Notes under the pieces: model-generated
Database searches by the model: none
Told to the model about the DNA's origin: nothing
The model's input: the letters and a program-made list of their open reading frames with translations, nothing else
Part shown: positions 42,032-51,994 of the stretch, in pieces
How positions within the stretch are numbered: position 1 is the first letter of the stretch
How the letters are laid out: each line of letters begins with the position of its first letter
Program-made: the position numbers and the translations under genes
Assembly: GCF_043643765.1 (NCBI RefSeq)
Contig: NZ_JBHZSP010000009.1
Coordinates: forward strand, 62,001 to 126,000
DNA from: Marinomonas posidonica_A
GTDB taxonomy: Bacteria > Pseudomonadota > Gammaproteobacteria > Pseudomonadales > Marinomonadaceae
Direction of reading: 5' to 3'
Length of the DNA stretch: 64,000 bases

Positions 42032-44275
42032 ATGATCAAACGACATAAAACCGCCCAGCATTTATTTTCATATCCAGCTTATTGGGCTGAATGCTACGGC
42101 GTATCTCCTTTCCTCCCCACGACTCGAGAAGAAATGGATGCCTTGGGATGGGACAGCTGTGATGTCATCATTGTCACAGGAGATGCCTATGTTGATCACC
42201 CAAGCTTTGGCATGGCGGTGCTGGGTCGCTTATTAGAATCAAAAGGTTACCGAGTTGGCATCATAGACCAACCTAACTGGCGAAATACTGAAGACTTCAT
42301 GCGCCTTGGTCGCCCTAACCTGTATTTTGGTGTTACTGCGGGCAACATGGATTCCATGATTAACCGCTACACAGCAGATCTTAAAGTACGAAATGATGAT
42401 GCTTATACACCTTATGGTGAAGGCGGGAAGCGTCCAGACCGTGCGGTCATTGTGTACTCGCAACGCTGCAAAGAAGCCTTCAATGATGTCCCTGTTATGA
42501 TCGGCGGCATCGAAGCCAGTTTGCGTCGTATTGCGCAATATGATTATTGGAGCAATGAAGTTCGCCGTTCAGTATTGATTGATTCCACAGCCGACATTTT
42601 ATTGTACGGCAACGCTGAACGCGCCATGCTAGACGTTACCCATGAGTTGGCCATGGGCAAAACCTTAAATCAACTCAAAAACATACGTGGCACAACGATT
42701 GTTAGAGATGCGCCTCCAGGTGGCTTTACTGAGATTGATTCAACACGAGTTGATTGGCCTGGTCAGATTGATAAGATCTACAGCCCTTATGAATACATTC
42801 CTGAAGGCAAATGCCAAACCGAAGAAGACCAGGATGTGATGCCCATTCGCGTCATTCCGGCACCACTTCGTCGAGGTGAAAAGCTGGATCCCGAAACAAC
42901 CTATATCCGCCTGCCTTCTTTTGAAAAAGTATCGAAAGATCCGGTTCTGTATGCACATACATCCCGTATTTTGCACTTAGAATCCAACCCGCATAACGCA
43001 AGGGCTTTAATTCAAAAGCATGGCAAAAAAGAAATCTGGGTAAACCCACCGCCAATCCCTTTGGAAACAGATGAAATGGACGGTGTATTTGACTTACCTT
43101 ATGCTCGGGTGCCACATCCAAAATACAAAAAAGCTCGAATTCCGGCTTACGACATGATCAAAACCTCCATTAATATTATGCGAGGCTGTTTTGGTGGCTG
43201 TACTTTTTGCTCCATTACGGAGCATGAAGGTCGAGTGATTCAGTCGCGCTCTCATGAATCCATTCTAAATGAAATCGAAGACATCAAAGCCAAAGTACCA
43301 GGCTTCACAGGTCATATCTCCGACCTAGGTGGACCAACATCAAACATGTACACCTTAAACTGTAATGATGATGAGGTTCAGGCTTCATGCCGTAAACTGT
43401 CTTGTGTTTACCCTACCATTTGTTCAAATTTAAACACAGACCATAGTCCGACGACTCAGTTATACCGTAAGACACGTGCTATCGAAGGTATTCACACCGT
43501 CTCGATTGCCTCTGGACTACGTTATGACTTAGCCGTGGAAGACCCTGAATACGTTCGGGAATTGGTGACACATCATGTGGGTGGACTGCTAAAAATTGCT
43601 CCTGAACACTCAGAGGCCGGCACCCTGTCAAAAATGATGAAGCCAGGCATGGGAACCTATGACCGTTTCAAACGTATGTTTGATAAATACTCCAAAGAAG
43701 CTGGCAAGAAACAGCACCTGATTCCCTATTTCATTGCCGCTCACCCAGGCAGCTCAGATGAAGACATGATGAATCTAGCGGTTTGGCTCAAAACGAACGA
43801 CTTTAAACCAGATCAGGTACAAACCTTTTACCCGTCACCAATGTCACTAGCGACGGCCATGTACCACTCTGGTAAGAACCCGTTAAAACAAGTGACCTAT
43901 AAAAGTGAAGACGTTTATACCCCGAAAGATTATGAACAACGACGCGTTCAAAAAGGCTTTCTCCGTTACCACGACTCAAGTAACTGGCAAGGACTTCGTG
44001 ACACTCTAATTAAAATGGGTCGCGCCGACTTAATTGGTCATGGCGACAACAAACTTGTACCGCCAGCCGAGCAAGACAAACGTGTTCCACGAAGACCCAA
44101 AAACGCCAAACCAGGGCAAAAAACGGGCGCATCCCATACGTCCAACCGACCAACAATCAGTAAAAATGCCGCCGCTGAAAAAGCCCGTAACAAGGCGAAC
44201 AAAAACAAGCCTGGTGCGAGACCAAAAACAGGCAATCAGCCGAATAAAAAACGCGCTTCCAGTAGAACAAAATAA
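42032..44275 (+). CDS. ygiQ: YgiQ-family radical SAM protein
   Basis: A 747-aa radical SAM protein. The first ~350 residues form the YgiQ N-terminal domain (FLPTTREEMDALGWDSCDVIIV, IGGIEASLRRIAQYDYWS). The [4Fe-4S]-SAM motif is CFGGCTFC near residue 390, within INIMRGCFGGCTFCSIT. A C-terminal DUF3362 follows (FYPSPMSLATAMYHSGKNPL). The last ~70 residues are basic and low complexity (PRRPKNAKPG, KKRASSRTK). The substrate is unknown. It is a single gene with a strong bidirectional terminator. Confidence 0.93.
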   Translation: MIKRHKTAQHLFSYPAYWAECYGVSPFLPTTREEMDALGWDSCDVIIVTGDAYVDHPSFGMAVLGRLLESKGYRVGIIDQPNWRNTEDFMRLGRPNLYFGVTAGNMDSMINRYTADLKVRNDDAYTPYGEGGKRPDRAVIVYSQRCKEAFNDVPVMIGGIEASLRRIAQYDYWSNEVRRSVLIDSTADILLYGNAERAMLDVTHELAMGKTLNQLKNIRGTTIVRDAPPGGFTEIDSTRVDWPGQIDKIYSPYEYIPEGKCQTEEDQDVMPIRVIPAPLRRGEKLDPETTYIRLPSFEKVSKDPVLYAHTSRILHLESNPHNARALIQKHGKKEIWVNPPPIPLETDEMDGVFDLPYARVPHPKYKKARIPAYDMIKTSINIMRGCFGGCTFCSITEHEGRVIQSRSHESILNEIEDIKAKVPGFTGHISDLGGPTSNMYTLNCNDDEVQASCRKLSCVYPTICSNLNTDHSPTTQLYRKTRAIEGIHTVSIASGLRYDLAVEDPEYVRELVTHHVGGLLKIAPEHSEAGTLSKMMKPGMGTYDRFKRMFDKYSKEAGKKQHLIPYFIAAHPGSSDEDMMNLAVWLKTNDFKPDQVQTFYPSPMSLATAMYHSGKNPLKQVTYKSEDVYTPKDYEQRRVQKGFLRYHDSSNWQGLRDTLIKMGRADLIGHGDNKLVPPAEQDKRVPRRPKNAKPGQKTGASHTSNRPTISKNAAAEKARNKANKNKPGARPKTGNQPNKKRASSRTK

Positions 44276-44276
44276 A

Positions 44277-44315
44277 AAAATCCCCTAGGGCTCAATTAGA
44301 GCCCTAGGGGATTTT
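44277..44315. terminator. Bidirectional terminator after ygiQ
   Basis: A 17-pair perfect stem AATCCCCTAGGGCTC... / ...GAGCCCTAGGGGATT with a five-base loop is flanked by A7 and T4. It serves both ygiQ and the convergent membrane-protein gene. Confidence 0.93.
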
Positions 44316-44335
44316 AAGTTCTTAATACTCACTTC

Positions 44336-44950
44336 TTAATGGGCTAACGCTTTTCTTCGTTGACGACGGCAAGCTAACGCCAGCTCCATAGCAGAGATAA
44401 AAATCAAGGTATAACCAAGGGTCTCAATACCTTCCTCCACGATATTTTTTACCACCCGCATATACGCATCGCCCATAACGGCTTCCCAAAATGAGCCTCG
44501 CCCCATCAAGCGAGAAAACCCTAAGATGGTCACAAATCCAGCTAAAAACGTACCAAAACTAGCGTGTTTGGCGTATTCCTTCATAGAAGGGTAAATGGCT
44601 TTAAATTGCCCCCATAGGAACACAACAACACACCCAAGAATGAATAAAACAACCGTTTGCCAAGCCCCATCAAAAACATAGTGATCAAGCAGAGAATCGG
44701 ATTCTCGAACAAACATCATCGCCATCAGCGCGGCTAACAAAGTGGTCGCAATCTTCATCGGCTCGGAGTGACGAGACACATATAAAAACAACACAAAACT
44801 TAAGAAAGACATCACATCTTGCAAATGCTCTGTGACTGAATGCTCACTGTATTCAGCAGCCGATAGCATTTCATAACCTTCCAAAGAAATGAGCTGAGCA
44901 ACCACCGACACTAAAAGTAGATAAAGAAAACCACGTAAAAATAACATCAT
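44336..44950 (-). CDS. Hypothetical integral membrane protein
   Basis: A 204-aa protein with about six hydrophobic helices (LYLLLVSVVAQLI, MSFLSFVLFLYV, MKIATTLLAALMAMMFV, WQTVVLFILGCVVVFLWG, FGTFLAGFVTILGF and LGYTLIFISAMELALA). Loops carry a conserved-looking acidic RESDSLLDHYVFDG and VEEGIETLGY. The start is moved to the ATG at 44950, because the longer frame from 45040 has its AAGG directly against the ATG. I recognise no family. It is a single gene between two terminators. Confidence 0.72.
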   Translation of the reverse strand: MMLFLRGFLYLLLVSVVAQLISLEGYEMLSAAEYSEHSVTEHLQDVMSFLSFVLFLYVSRHSEPMKIATTLLAALMAMMFVRESDSLLDHYVFDGAWQTVVLFILGCVVVFLWGQFKAIYPSMKEYAKHASFGTFLAGFVTILGFSRLMGRGSFWEAVMGDAYMRVVKNIVEEGIETLGYTLIFISAMELALACRRQRRKALAH

Positions 44951-45103
44951 GTACCCCACAATAGATGCTGAGATACTAATGAAAAAAAAGTGAAAATTCG
45001 ACGTAGCACACTTAAATGACACTGTTATTTCTAGATTCATCCTTTAATGATTTCATTTATACAAAAAAGGGAATAAAGCAGTAAATAGTGAACCGCTATA
45101 TAT

Positions 45104-45144
45104 AAAAAAATCCCCTGCGATGCGAACAAAGCAGAGGACTTTTA
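45104..45144 (-). terminator. Intrinsic terminator after der
   Basis: AAAAGTCCTCTGC / GCAGGGGATTTT pairs throughout with two G-U pairs, has a 12-base loop and ends in seven T residues on the minus strand, 15 bases after der. It closes the long housekeeping block. Confidence 0.85.
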
Positions 45145-45158
45145 AAACCACATTGAGC

Positions 45159-46499
45159 CTATTTTTTCTTAGGCGCAAATGGATTATCAGACGATTTGAA
45201 TTCAAAAATAATAGGAGTACCTGTTATTTTTAAAACCGAGCGAAACTTATTTTCCAAATAACGCTTATAACTGCCAGGCAAGGAATTCACCTGATTCCCA
45301 TGCACAACGATACGCGGAGGGTTCGATCCCCCTTGGTGTGCATAACGTAGTTTTATACGACGACTGTTCACCATAGGTGGCTGATGTTCAGATACCGCAT
45401 CTTCTAATATGCGTGTCAGACGATTGGTAGACCATTTCGCGTAGCAAGACTCATAAGTCGTTTCTATGGTGTCATACAAGTCACCCACAGCCGTACCATG
45501 TAAAGCCGAAATGTAATGCACTTTTGCGTATGGCACAAAGCCTAATCGACGCTCAACTTCACTTTTAATGTGTTCGCGCTCATCTTTTTGCAGGCCATCC
45601 CACTTATTAATGGCAATGACAACACCACGACCCGCGTCTAAAACATAGCCGATCATATGAAGGTCTTGCTCAACCAAATCTTCATGTGAATCAATAACCA
45701 CAATAACCACATTGGCATCTTGGATAGCTTGAAGTGTCTTCACAATGGAGAATTTTTCCACTGCTTCCTTCACGTGCTTACGTCGACGAATACCCGCGGT
45801 ATCAATCAGGGTATATTCTTTGTCATGACGTAAATAAGGAATATAAACACTGTCACGTGTTGTGCCCGGCATGTCATAAACGACTACACGGTCTTCACCC
45901 AACATACGGTTCACCAAAGTGGATTTACCGACATTTGGACGGCCAACCACACCTATACGAATACCACGAGAGTCCAAGTCAATTTGATTTCGTGCTTCTT
46001 CAACTTGCTCAGCAAACGGCAACATCACATGATCAATTAACACATGAACCCCTTTACCATGGGCTGCTGCAATAGGTTGTAACTCACCGAATCCTAACGA
46101 ATAAAAATCCGCTAAGGCGATGTCTTCATTGATGCCATCCGTCTTATTTACGACCAAGGTAACAGGCTTATTAGAACGGCGAAGGTGATTCGCGATCATT
46201 TCATCAGCAGGATTCAAACCATGACGGCCATCCACTAGAAATAACACAGAGTCCGCTTCTTCGATTGCTAATAAAGACTGGCGTGCCATTTTTTCATCAA
46301 TGCCCTGCTCATCACCACTGATACCACCAGTATCAATCACAATAAACTCATGACCACCGACTTTGCCATCACCGTATTTACGGTCACGGGTTAAGCCTGG
46401 ATAATCTGCCACCAACGCATCACGTGAACGTGTCAGCTGATTAAATAAAGTGGATTTGCCAACATTGGGTCTACCTACCAATGCAATTACTGGTATCAT
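45159..46499 (-). CDS. der: Ribosome biogenesis GTPase Der (EngA)
   Basis: Essential GTPase with two G domains that assists 50S assembly. The 446-aa protein has GRPNVGKSTLFN and DTGGISG for domain 1 (residues 1-160), GRPNVGKSTLVN, DTAGIR and NKWDG for domain 2 (~178-350), then the KH-like C-terminal domain that binds rRNA. The start is the ATG at 46499 with an AAAGG site; a 13-residue extension to 46538 is unsupported. It is the last gene of the bam/his/isp operon, 87 bp after bamB. Confidence 0.96.
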   Translation of the reverse strand: MIPVIALVGRPNVGKSTLFNQLTRSRDALVADYPGLTRDRKYGDGKVGGHEFIVIDTGGISGDEQGIDEKMARQSLLAIEEADSVLFLVDGRHGLNPADEMIANHLRRSNKPVTLVVNKTDGINEDIALADFYSLGFGELQPIAAAHGKGVHVLIDHVMLPFAEQVEEARNQIDLDSRGIRIGVVGRPNVGKSTLVNRMLGEDRVVVYDMPGTTRDSVYIPYLRHDKEYTLIDTAGIRRRKHVKEAVEKFSIVKTLQAIQDANVVIVVIDSHEDLVEQDLHMIGYVLDAGRGVVIAINKWDGLQKDEREHIKSEVERRLGFVPYAKVHYISALHGTAVGDLYDTIETTYESCYAKWSTNRLTRILEDAVSEHQPPMVNSRRIKLRYAHQGGSNPPRIVVHGNQVNSLPGSYKRYLENKFRSVLKITGTPIIFEFKSSDNPFAPKKK

Positions 46500-46586
46500 T
46501 TTTTTACCTTTATAAATAGAAAGTGGCCGCCATCCCAATTTAGCGATGGCAGCCCCTTACAAAATCACAATTGTTCGAACTTAACC

Positions 46587-47720
46587 TCAATACGTAAGAG
46601 AAGTCACATCCGAGTCTGGTGTTAATATGAACAGCTGCTTTTTATGAGCCAGCATGCGACTTCCTGATGCCACATTTTTTTCATTGGCCAACTCTCGAGC
46701 CATTACAGCACCCGTTCCCAAATCGATTAAATGCACATAACCTGCGCGATCCATTAATGCCACATAATCACCAAAAAACTCCGGTGAAATTAGGTCTCTA
46801 TCCAATAAATCTGAATTCGTCCAAACTTCAGAGCCATTCTTAGCGTTTAATGCAATCACATTACTTTTCATATCAACAGCAACCAATAAATCGCCATTCA
46901 CCGCCACACCAACGGAACTAGCAATATTACGTTGCCAAAGTGGTCGACCTGTTTCTAATGCCAACGCCACAAGGGTGCCATTATAAGCGACGGCATAAAC
47001 CACATTATCTCTCACTACTAAGCGGCCATCCACGTCACTTAAGCGTTCAATTTCATAACGTCCTTCTGGCTTACCAGCAGCATACGACCAAAGCTCTTCA
47101 CCCGATTGAAGAGAAAACGCTTTTACTTGACCATCAGCAAAGCCCGCGACGACTTTACCATTTGCAATGACAGGTGAGCTCGTACCGCGCACCGTCAAAG
47201 CAGGCAAGTCTTGTTTGGCGCGCCACAATGTATTACCCGAATCGGCCTCTAGCACACTCAACCAGCCGTCTGCCGTTTGAATAGCGATCTTACCTGCAGC
47301 ATACGCCGCTTCCGATAACACTTCCGAACTCAAACTCTTTTCCCAAAGAACCGACTTATTCGTTAACGACACCGCCACTAGCTGCGCATCATAAGTGCCA
47401 AAATAAATTGAGTCACCTTGTAATGTCACACCTGAACTAGGAGCATAGCCTGTCTCAATTTCCTTTATTTCATCGCCATCCGCTTGGTTCAAGGTATAAA
47501 TTGTTCCCTGATCCGTAACAAAATAAAGCTTATCATTCTCAGCAACTAGACTGAAACGCTCACTGGTTTCACCAAAGTTACCATCCACACTAGTTCGCCA
47601 ATCTTTATGAAGATCGACTTCATTTGAAAGACTCGGCAAATCGGGTAAATTAGGGCGAGCATTGGAACACCCTTGAATAATAACGGCAGATAATAACAGC
47701 AGAAAAAGAGACTTTTTCAT
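46587..47720 (-). CDS. bamB: Outer membrane assembly lipoprotein BamB
   Basis: Part of the BAM complex that folds outer-membrane proteins. The 377-aa protein has a lipoprotein signal with lipobox IIQGC (Cys18) and an eight-bladed PQQ-like beta-propeller. Repeated blade motifs include GTIYTLNQADGD, SVLEADSGNTLWRA, SPVIANGKVVAGFADG and GRPLWQRNIASSVGVAVNG. It lies between yfgM and der, as usual, with a 2-bp gap to yfgM. Confidence 0.95.
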   Translation of the reverse strand: MKKSLFLLLLSAVIIQGCSNARPNLPDLPSLSNEVDLHKDWRTSVDGNFGETSERFSLVAENDKLYFVTDQGTIYTLNQADGDEIKEIETGYAPSSGVTLQGDSIYFGTYDAQLVAVSLTNKSVLWEKSLSSEVLSEAAYAAGKIAIQTADGWLSVLEADSGNTLWRAKQDLPALTVRGTSSPVIANGKVVAGFADGQVKAFSLQSGEELWSYAAGKPEGRYEIERLSDVDGRLVVRDNVVYAVAYNGTLVALALETGRPLWQRNIASSVGVAVNGDLLVAVDMKSNVIALNAKNGSEVWTNSDLLDRDLISPEFFGDYVALMDRAGYVHLIDLGTGAVMARELANEKNVASGSRMLAHKKQLFILTPDSDVTSLTY

Positions 47721-47722
47721 TA

Positions 47723-48364
47723 TTAACCTTTTACTAAGTCCTGAAGTTTAATATCAAGCAGAGGATGATTGACACCTGCTCCAAGTGCTTCACTGGCTTT
47801 TTCATAAGCAGTACGAGCGTCATCACGCATTCCTTGCTGCAAATAAATATCACCAATCACTTCTTGTTGCTGCGCAAGGTACTCAGGCTCGGTCACTAAT
47901 TGAGCACGACTCATGGCCGCGTCAAAATCGCCTTTTTGCAATAACAAGCGAGCAATTCTCAAATTCGCAATGGCCACAAAAGATGCGTCTTCTGTTTCTT
48001 TTATCGCCAACTCTAATGCACTAACCGCGTCATCATAATTACCTTGCTCCGCATCTACACGCGCTAAAAACAATTGGCCAAACATGGCATAACCGGTATC
48101 ACTGTAATCTTCAGACAACTGTTTGGCGATAAAACTCACTGTCTTCTGATTATTTTCATCGTCCAAATTAGCGGCCGCTTCCACTAGGTTTTGGTATAAA
48201 GCAGAAGCTTCGCTTAAATGCGCTTCTTGGCTATTCTTCCAAGCTTGAAAGCCGAAATAACCACCTACCGCAACCGCGACTACGACAACCAAGGCGGTAC
48301 CATTCTTCTTCCACCAAGCCTTAAACGCTTCGATTTGTTCTTCTTCCGTCTTTAATTCAGACAC
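47723..48364 (-). CDS. yfgM: YfgM-like Sec translocon accessory protein
   Basis: A 213-aa inner-membrane protein with a short cytoplasmic N-terminus (EEEQIEAFKAWWKKNG), one TM helix (residues ~22-44) and a periplasmic TPR-like domain (ASALYQNLVEAAANL, ALELAIKETEDASF, QQEVIGDIYLQQGMRDDARTAYEKA). In E. coli YfgM (now also called AncillarY or BepA partner protein in some notes) binds SecYEG and periplasmic chaperones. The start is GTG with a ggaagtaagaa site. It is located between hisS and bamB. Confidence 0.93.
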   Translation of the reverse strand: MSELKTEEEQIEAFKAWWKKNGTALVVVVAVAVGGYFGFQAWKNSQEAHLSEASALYQNLVEAAANLDDENNQKTVSFIAKQLSEDYSDTGYAMFGQLFLARVDAEQGNYDDAVSALELAIKETEDASFVAIANLRIARLLLQKGDFDAAMSRAQLVTEPEYLAQQQEVIGDIYLQQGMRDDARTAYEKASEALGAGVNHPLLDIKLQDLVKG

Positions 48365-48421
48365 TTCTTACTTCCTCATACAAAGCCTGCAAAAGCAGGA
48401 TAAGACTTAATTTAAAAAAGG

Positions 48422-49693
48422 TTATAGCGACGCTATATAACGTGGCAATTCGTCAATTGAGCAAGACACCTGCTCACCCGTTCGCATCTGCTTCACCTGA
48501 CAGATACCTTGATCAACTTCATCTTGCCCGATAATCACCGTCATTGCTGCGCCAGAACGATCGGCTTTCTTCATTTGGTTTTTAAAGTTACCGCCGCCAC
48601 AATGACGCAATACAACCTTATCAGGATTTGCTTCACGGATTTGTTCAGCCAACACAGTAGACGCCAACTCAGCTTCTTCACCTAAGCTGATCATGAAAAC
48701 GTCTGTTTGGTATTTCGCTACTTCTGGAACCAAATCAAGCGTTTCCAGTAACAAAATTAAGCGTTCAACACCCATTGCAAAACCGACTGCAGGCGTGGCT
48801 TTACCACCCAACTGTTCGACCAAACCATCGTATCGCCCACCTGCACAGATCGTTGCTTGGGCCCCCAAATGTGTCGTTACCCACTCAAAGACCGTTTTCC
48901 CATAATAATCTAAGCCTCGAACTAAACTATTATTAATCACAAAGGGAACGTTATTGGCTGTTAAAATCGCCTGTAAACGATCAAAGTGGGCACGTGATTC
49001 TTCACCGATAAAGTCGTCCAAGCTTGGAGCATTTTTCAGTATTTCTTGCGTCTTTGCATCCTTTGAATCCAATATGCGCAAAGGATTCGTCGTCAAACGA
49101 CGTTGACTGTCCTCATCCAACTGATCTTTATATTCAGTCAGATATTCCACTAAGTTAGCTTTAAACGCTTCGCGTTCAGATGCCAGACCAATAGTATTAA
49201 GTTGCAGTTCAACATGCTCGATTAGGCCTAGCTGTTTCCACAGCTTTGCAGATAACGCGATCAATTCTGCATCGATGTCCGCACTGGCCATTCCAAAAGA
49301 CTCAACGCCAATTTGATGAAACTGACGATAACGCCCTTTTTGTGGACGTTCATAACGGAACATAGGGCCGGTATACCAAAGACGCTGCACCTGATTAAAC
49401 AATAATCCCGCTTGATCCGCTGCACGTACACAACTGGCCGTGCCTTCAGGGCGCAAAGTGAGTGACTCACCGTTACGGTCGTCAAAGGTGTACATTTCTT
49501 TTTCAACAATATCGGTTGTTTCACCAACACCACGTTTAAATAATTCCGTGTTTTCAACAATAGGGAAACGAATTTGTTGATAGCCGTAGGATTTAACCAC
49601 ATCGGCAACTGTTTTCTCTAAGTAGAGCCAGACGGATGATTGATCAGGTAAAATGTCGTTCATTCCTCTGATCGCTTGAATTTTACGAGCCAC
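48422..49693 (-). CDS. hisS: Histidyl-tRNA synthetase
   Basis: Charges tRNA-His. The 423-aa class II synthetase has motif 1 (KSYGYQQIRFPIVENTELF), motif 2 (RPEGTASCVRAADQ, GPMFRYERPQKGRYRQFHQIGVE), the His-specific LVRGLDYYGKTVFEW, motif 3 (AVGFAMGVERLILLLE) and a C-terminal anticodon-binding domain (~330-423). The start is GTG with an AAGGA site. It follows ispG by 9 bp. Confidence 0.96.
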   Translation of the reverse strand: MARKIQAIRGMNDILPDQSSVWLYLEKTVADVVKSYGYQQIRFPIVENTELFKRGVGETTDIVEKEMYTFDDRNGESLTLRPEGTASCVRAADQAGLLFNQVQRLWYTGPMFRYERPQKGRYRQFHQIGVESFGMASADIDAELIALSAKLWKQLGLIEHVELQLNTIGLASEREAFKANLVEYLTEYKDQLDEDSQRRLTTNPLRILDSKDAKTQEILKNAPSLDDFIGEESRAHFDRLQAILTANNVPFVINNSLVRGLDYYGKTVFEWVTTHLGAQATICAGGRYDGLVEQLGGKATPAVGFAMGVERLILLLETLDLVPEVAKYQTDVFMISLGEEAELASTVLAEQIREANPDKVVLRHCGGGNFKNQMKKADRSGAAMTVIIGQDEVDQGICQVKQMRTGEQVSCSIDELPRYIASL

Positions 49694-49702
49694 TATGGAT
49701 CC

Positions 49703-50815
49703 TTAATTTTTCACAATGATATTAGCCATTTCCTGTTCTTTTAGAACGGCTTTCTCACGAATCTTCTTCTCTAAATCATCCACAAGGGAAACATTTTTGG
49801 TTTTACTGTCAGGTTTACCATCTTGGTAAATCAAATTATTTGGCGTACCACCCGTCAAACCTATGTCAGCTTCTTTTGCTTCACCTGGACCATTAACAAT
49901 ACAGCCGATCACAGCAACATCCATTGGAATGGTGACATCTTCTAAACGCTCTTCCAATTCATTCATGGTTTTAATCACATCAAAATTCTGACGTGAACAG
50001 CTTGGACAAGCAATAAAGTTAATACCGCGGCTACGCAATTTTAAGCTGCGCAGCATATCCCAACCAACTTTAATCTCTTGAACTGGGTCTGCCGCCAACG
50101 ACACACGCAGGGTATCGCCAATACCATCCATCAATAACAAACCTAAGCCAATGGACGATTTCACTGTACCTGAGCGTAAGCCACCCGCCTCTGTAATCCC
50201 TAAATGCAATGGATTATCAATTTGGGACGCTATTTTACGGTAAGCCTCTACCGTCATGAAAATATCAGATGCTTTTAAACTCAATTTGTATTCGTGAAAA
50301 TCCAATTCATCAAAATATTGAATTTGACGAAAGGCTGATTCAACCAACGCATCAGGCGTCGGTTCACCGTATTTTTTCTGCAAGTCTTTTTCAAGAGAGC
50401 CTGCATTAACCCCAATTCGGATCGGAATATTTTTATCACGTGCGCAATCAACAACCGCTCGTACTCGGTCTTTGTTACCAATGTTTCCCGGGTTAATACG
50501 CAAACAATCCACCCCATATTCAGCGACTTTCAAAGCGATTTTATAATCAAAATGAATGTCAGCGACCAATGGAATAGACACTTCTTCACGAATTCGCTTA
50601 AAGGCTTCAGCGGCATCCATAGAAGGAATAGATACTCGAACAATATCGGCACCAGCATCCGCAATCGCTCTTATTTGAGCAACGGTGGCATCAACATCAC
50701 AGGTTTCCGTATTGGTCATACTCTGAACACTGATTGGCGCACCACCGCCAACCGGCACATCACCCACCATAATTTGGCGTGATTGACGGCGTTTAATAGG
50801 TGATTCAAAATGCAT
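49703..50815 (-). CDS. ispG: 4-hydroxy-3-methylbut-2-enyl diphosphate synthase IspG
   Basis: [4Fe-4S] enzyme of the MEP isoprenoid pathway, converting MEcPP to HMBPP. The 370-aa protein has the TIM-barrel half (VADIHFDYKIALKV, CLRINPGNIGNKDRV) and the cluster-binding half with CPSCSRQNFDV, GCIVNGPGEAKEADIGLTGG carrying the Cys ligands and a Glu. It sits between rodZ and hisS, 8 bp after rodZ. Its cluster would be made by the suf genes upstream. Confidence 0.96.
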   Translation of the reverse strand: MHFESPIKRRQSRQIMVGDVPVGGGAPISVQSMTNTETCDVDATVAQIRAIADAGADIVRVSIPSMDAAEAFKRIREEVSIPLVADIHFDYKIALKVAEYGVDCLRINPGNIGNKDRVRAVVDCARDKNIPIRIGVNAGSLEKDLQKKYGEPTPDALVESAFRQIQYFDELDFHEYKLSLKASDIFMTVEAYRKIASQIDNPLHLGITEAGGLRSGTVKSSIGLGLLLMDGIGDTLRVSLAADPVQEIKVGWDMLRSLKLRSRGINFIACPSCSRQNFDVIKTMNELEERLEDVTIPMDVAVIGCIVNGPGEAKEADIGLTGGTPNNLIYQDGKPDSKTKNVSLVDDLEKKIREKAVLKEQEMANIIVKN

Positions 50816-50823
50816 AAATGTCT

Positions 50824-51993
50824 CTACTTGAGCTCAAAACGAGCCAAATCTTTACGAACATAAGATGAAAAATCAAACTCTTGGCCTTTGTACTTCAAAG
50901 AGGAAACCCCTCTTGAGTAACCAAACACAATTCGATATGGAGCCTCTCCCGATAGATTCAACTCACTACCGGCCGCTTTCACACCAGAGAATAGAATTTT
51001 GCCCGTACTATCACGAATCTCGGTCCAGCAGTCTTCACTAAAGGTAATCTGCACATCATCCAGATAAAAAGGTTGTGCTGGTGTATCTTCAACCTCTTTG
51101 ACTGGCTCTTGGCTCGCCTTCACCACATCTTCTGGGCTAACACCGGCTTCTTCTAATAAAGCGACGGTTTCAGGAGACAAGCCTGTTACGACTTGATCAT
51201 CAGATAAACTTTGAGACTCTTGCGCAGGCGTTGGAGCATCATCAACAATCGTGGACTCTTGTACGTCAGTCTCTTCTGCAGGTTCAGCTGATTCTGTTGC
51301 AACCACTTCCGGTTCTGGCTCAGGTGACGCTGATTGAATCACATCAGGACTTTCTACCTGAGCAGCAGCCGCATCGCTTGTCGCCGCATCATCTGAACTT
51401 TGTGACGGCCACCAAAATACAAAAAATACCAATACCGCGACAATAACCACAGACACAAAAATAACAATGGGGTCACCTAGATGAGATTGTTTGTGAACAA
51501 CCGTATCAACCGGTTCGATACTCGGCTTAGAGACTTGTTGCTGTTCATCAAACGCACTTAATACGTCTTTTGCATCCAGTTCCAAAAGACGACTGTAACT
51601 TTTGAGGAAACCTCGTGTGAAGGTAATCGAGCGGAAGAAACTGAAATTGTTCTCTTCCATTGCTTTAACTTGATCTTGAGTAAGCTTTAATTCAGCCGCG
51701 ACCTGTTTCTCATCAAACCCTAACGCCAAACGTTTTTCTCTTAAGGCTTGGCCGATATTCATAGTGAATGCTTGCTGAGCCTGTTCTTCCTCGACAGGCG
51801 CGTCTTCTACTGGTTCTTCTTGAAGTGCCGCTTCAACACTGGAATCTAAATCTGCTGTTGTCGTAACGTTTTCAGTAGCGGTGATTTGTGGCTCTTCTTC
51901 TGGAGTTTTGTCTGTTTGGCCAATGTCTGTTTCGAGAGCGTCTACTGGCTTTTCTTGTTCAAAAGGAGTGTCAATTTGTTTATCAGTTGTCAT
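50824..51993 (-). CDS. rodZ: Cytoskeletal protein RodZ
   Basis: Links MreB to the cell-wall elongation machinery. The 389-aa protein has an unstructured acidic N-terminus, the helix-turn-helix region (~80-145; IGQALREKRLALGFDEKQVAAELKLTQDQVKAME and RGFLKSYSRLLELD), one TM helix (~178-200), a long Pro/Glu/Ser/Ala-rich periplasmic linker and a C-terminal DUF4115 beta domain (~300-389; FSEDCWTEIRDSTGKILF). The ATG at 51993 is chosen; the pilF stop ends two bases earlier (TGACATG), pointing to coupling. The longer frame to 52101 would overlap pilF by 100 bp. Confidence 0.93.
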   Translation of the reverse strand: MTTDKQIDTPFEQEKPVDALETDIGQTDKTPEEEPQITATENVTTTADLDSSVEAALQEEPVEDAPVEEEQAQQAFTMNIGQALREKRLALGFDEKQVAAELKLTQDQVKAMEENNFSFFRSITFTRGFLKSYSRLLELDAKDVLSAFDEQQQVSKPSIEPVDTVVHKQSHLGDPIVIFVSVVIVAVLVFFVFWWPSQSSDDAATSDAAAAQVESPDVIQSASPEPEPEVVATESAEPAEETDVQESTIVDDAPTPAQESQSLSDDQVVTGLSPETVALLEEAGVSPEDVVKASQEPVKEVEDTPAQPFYLDDVQITFSEDCWTEIRDSTGKILFSGVKAAGSELNLSGEAPYRIVFGYSRGVSSLKYKGQEFDFSSYVRKDLARFELK

Positions 51994-51994
51994 G

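Noticed and set aside
45734..46075. A 113-codon plus-strand frame opposite der
   Set aside because: It is a shadow of the conserved der coding sequence on the other strand.
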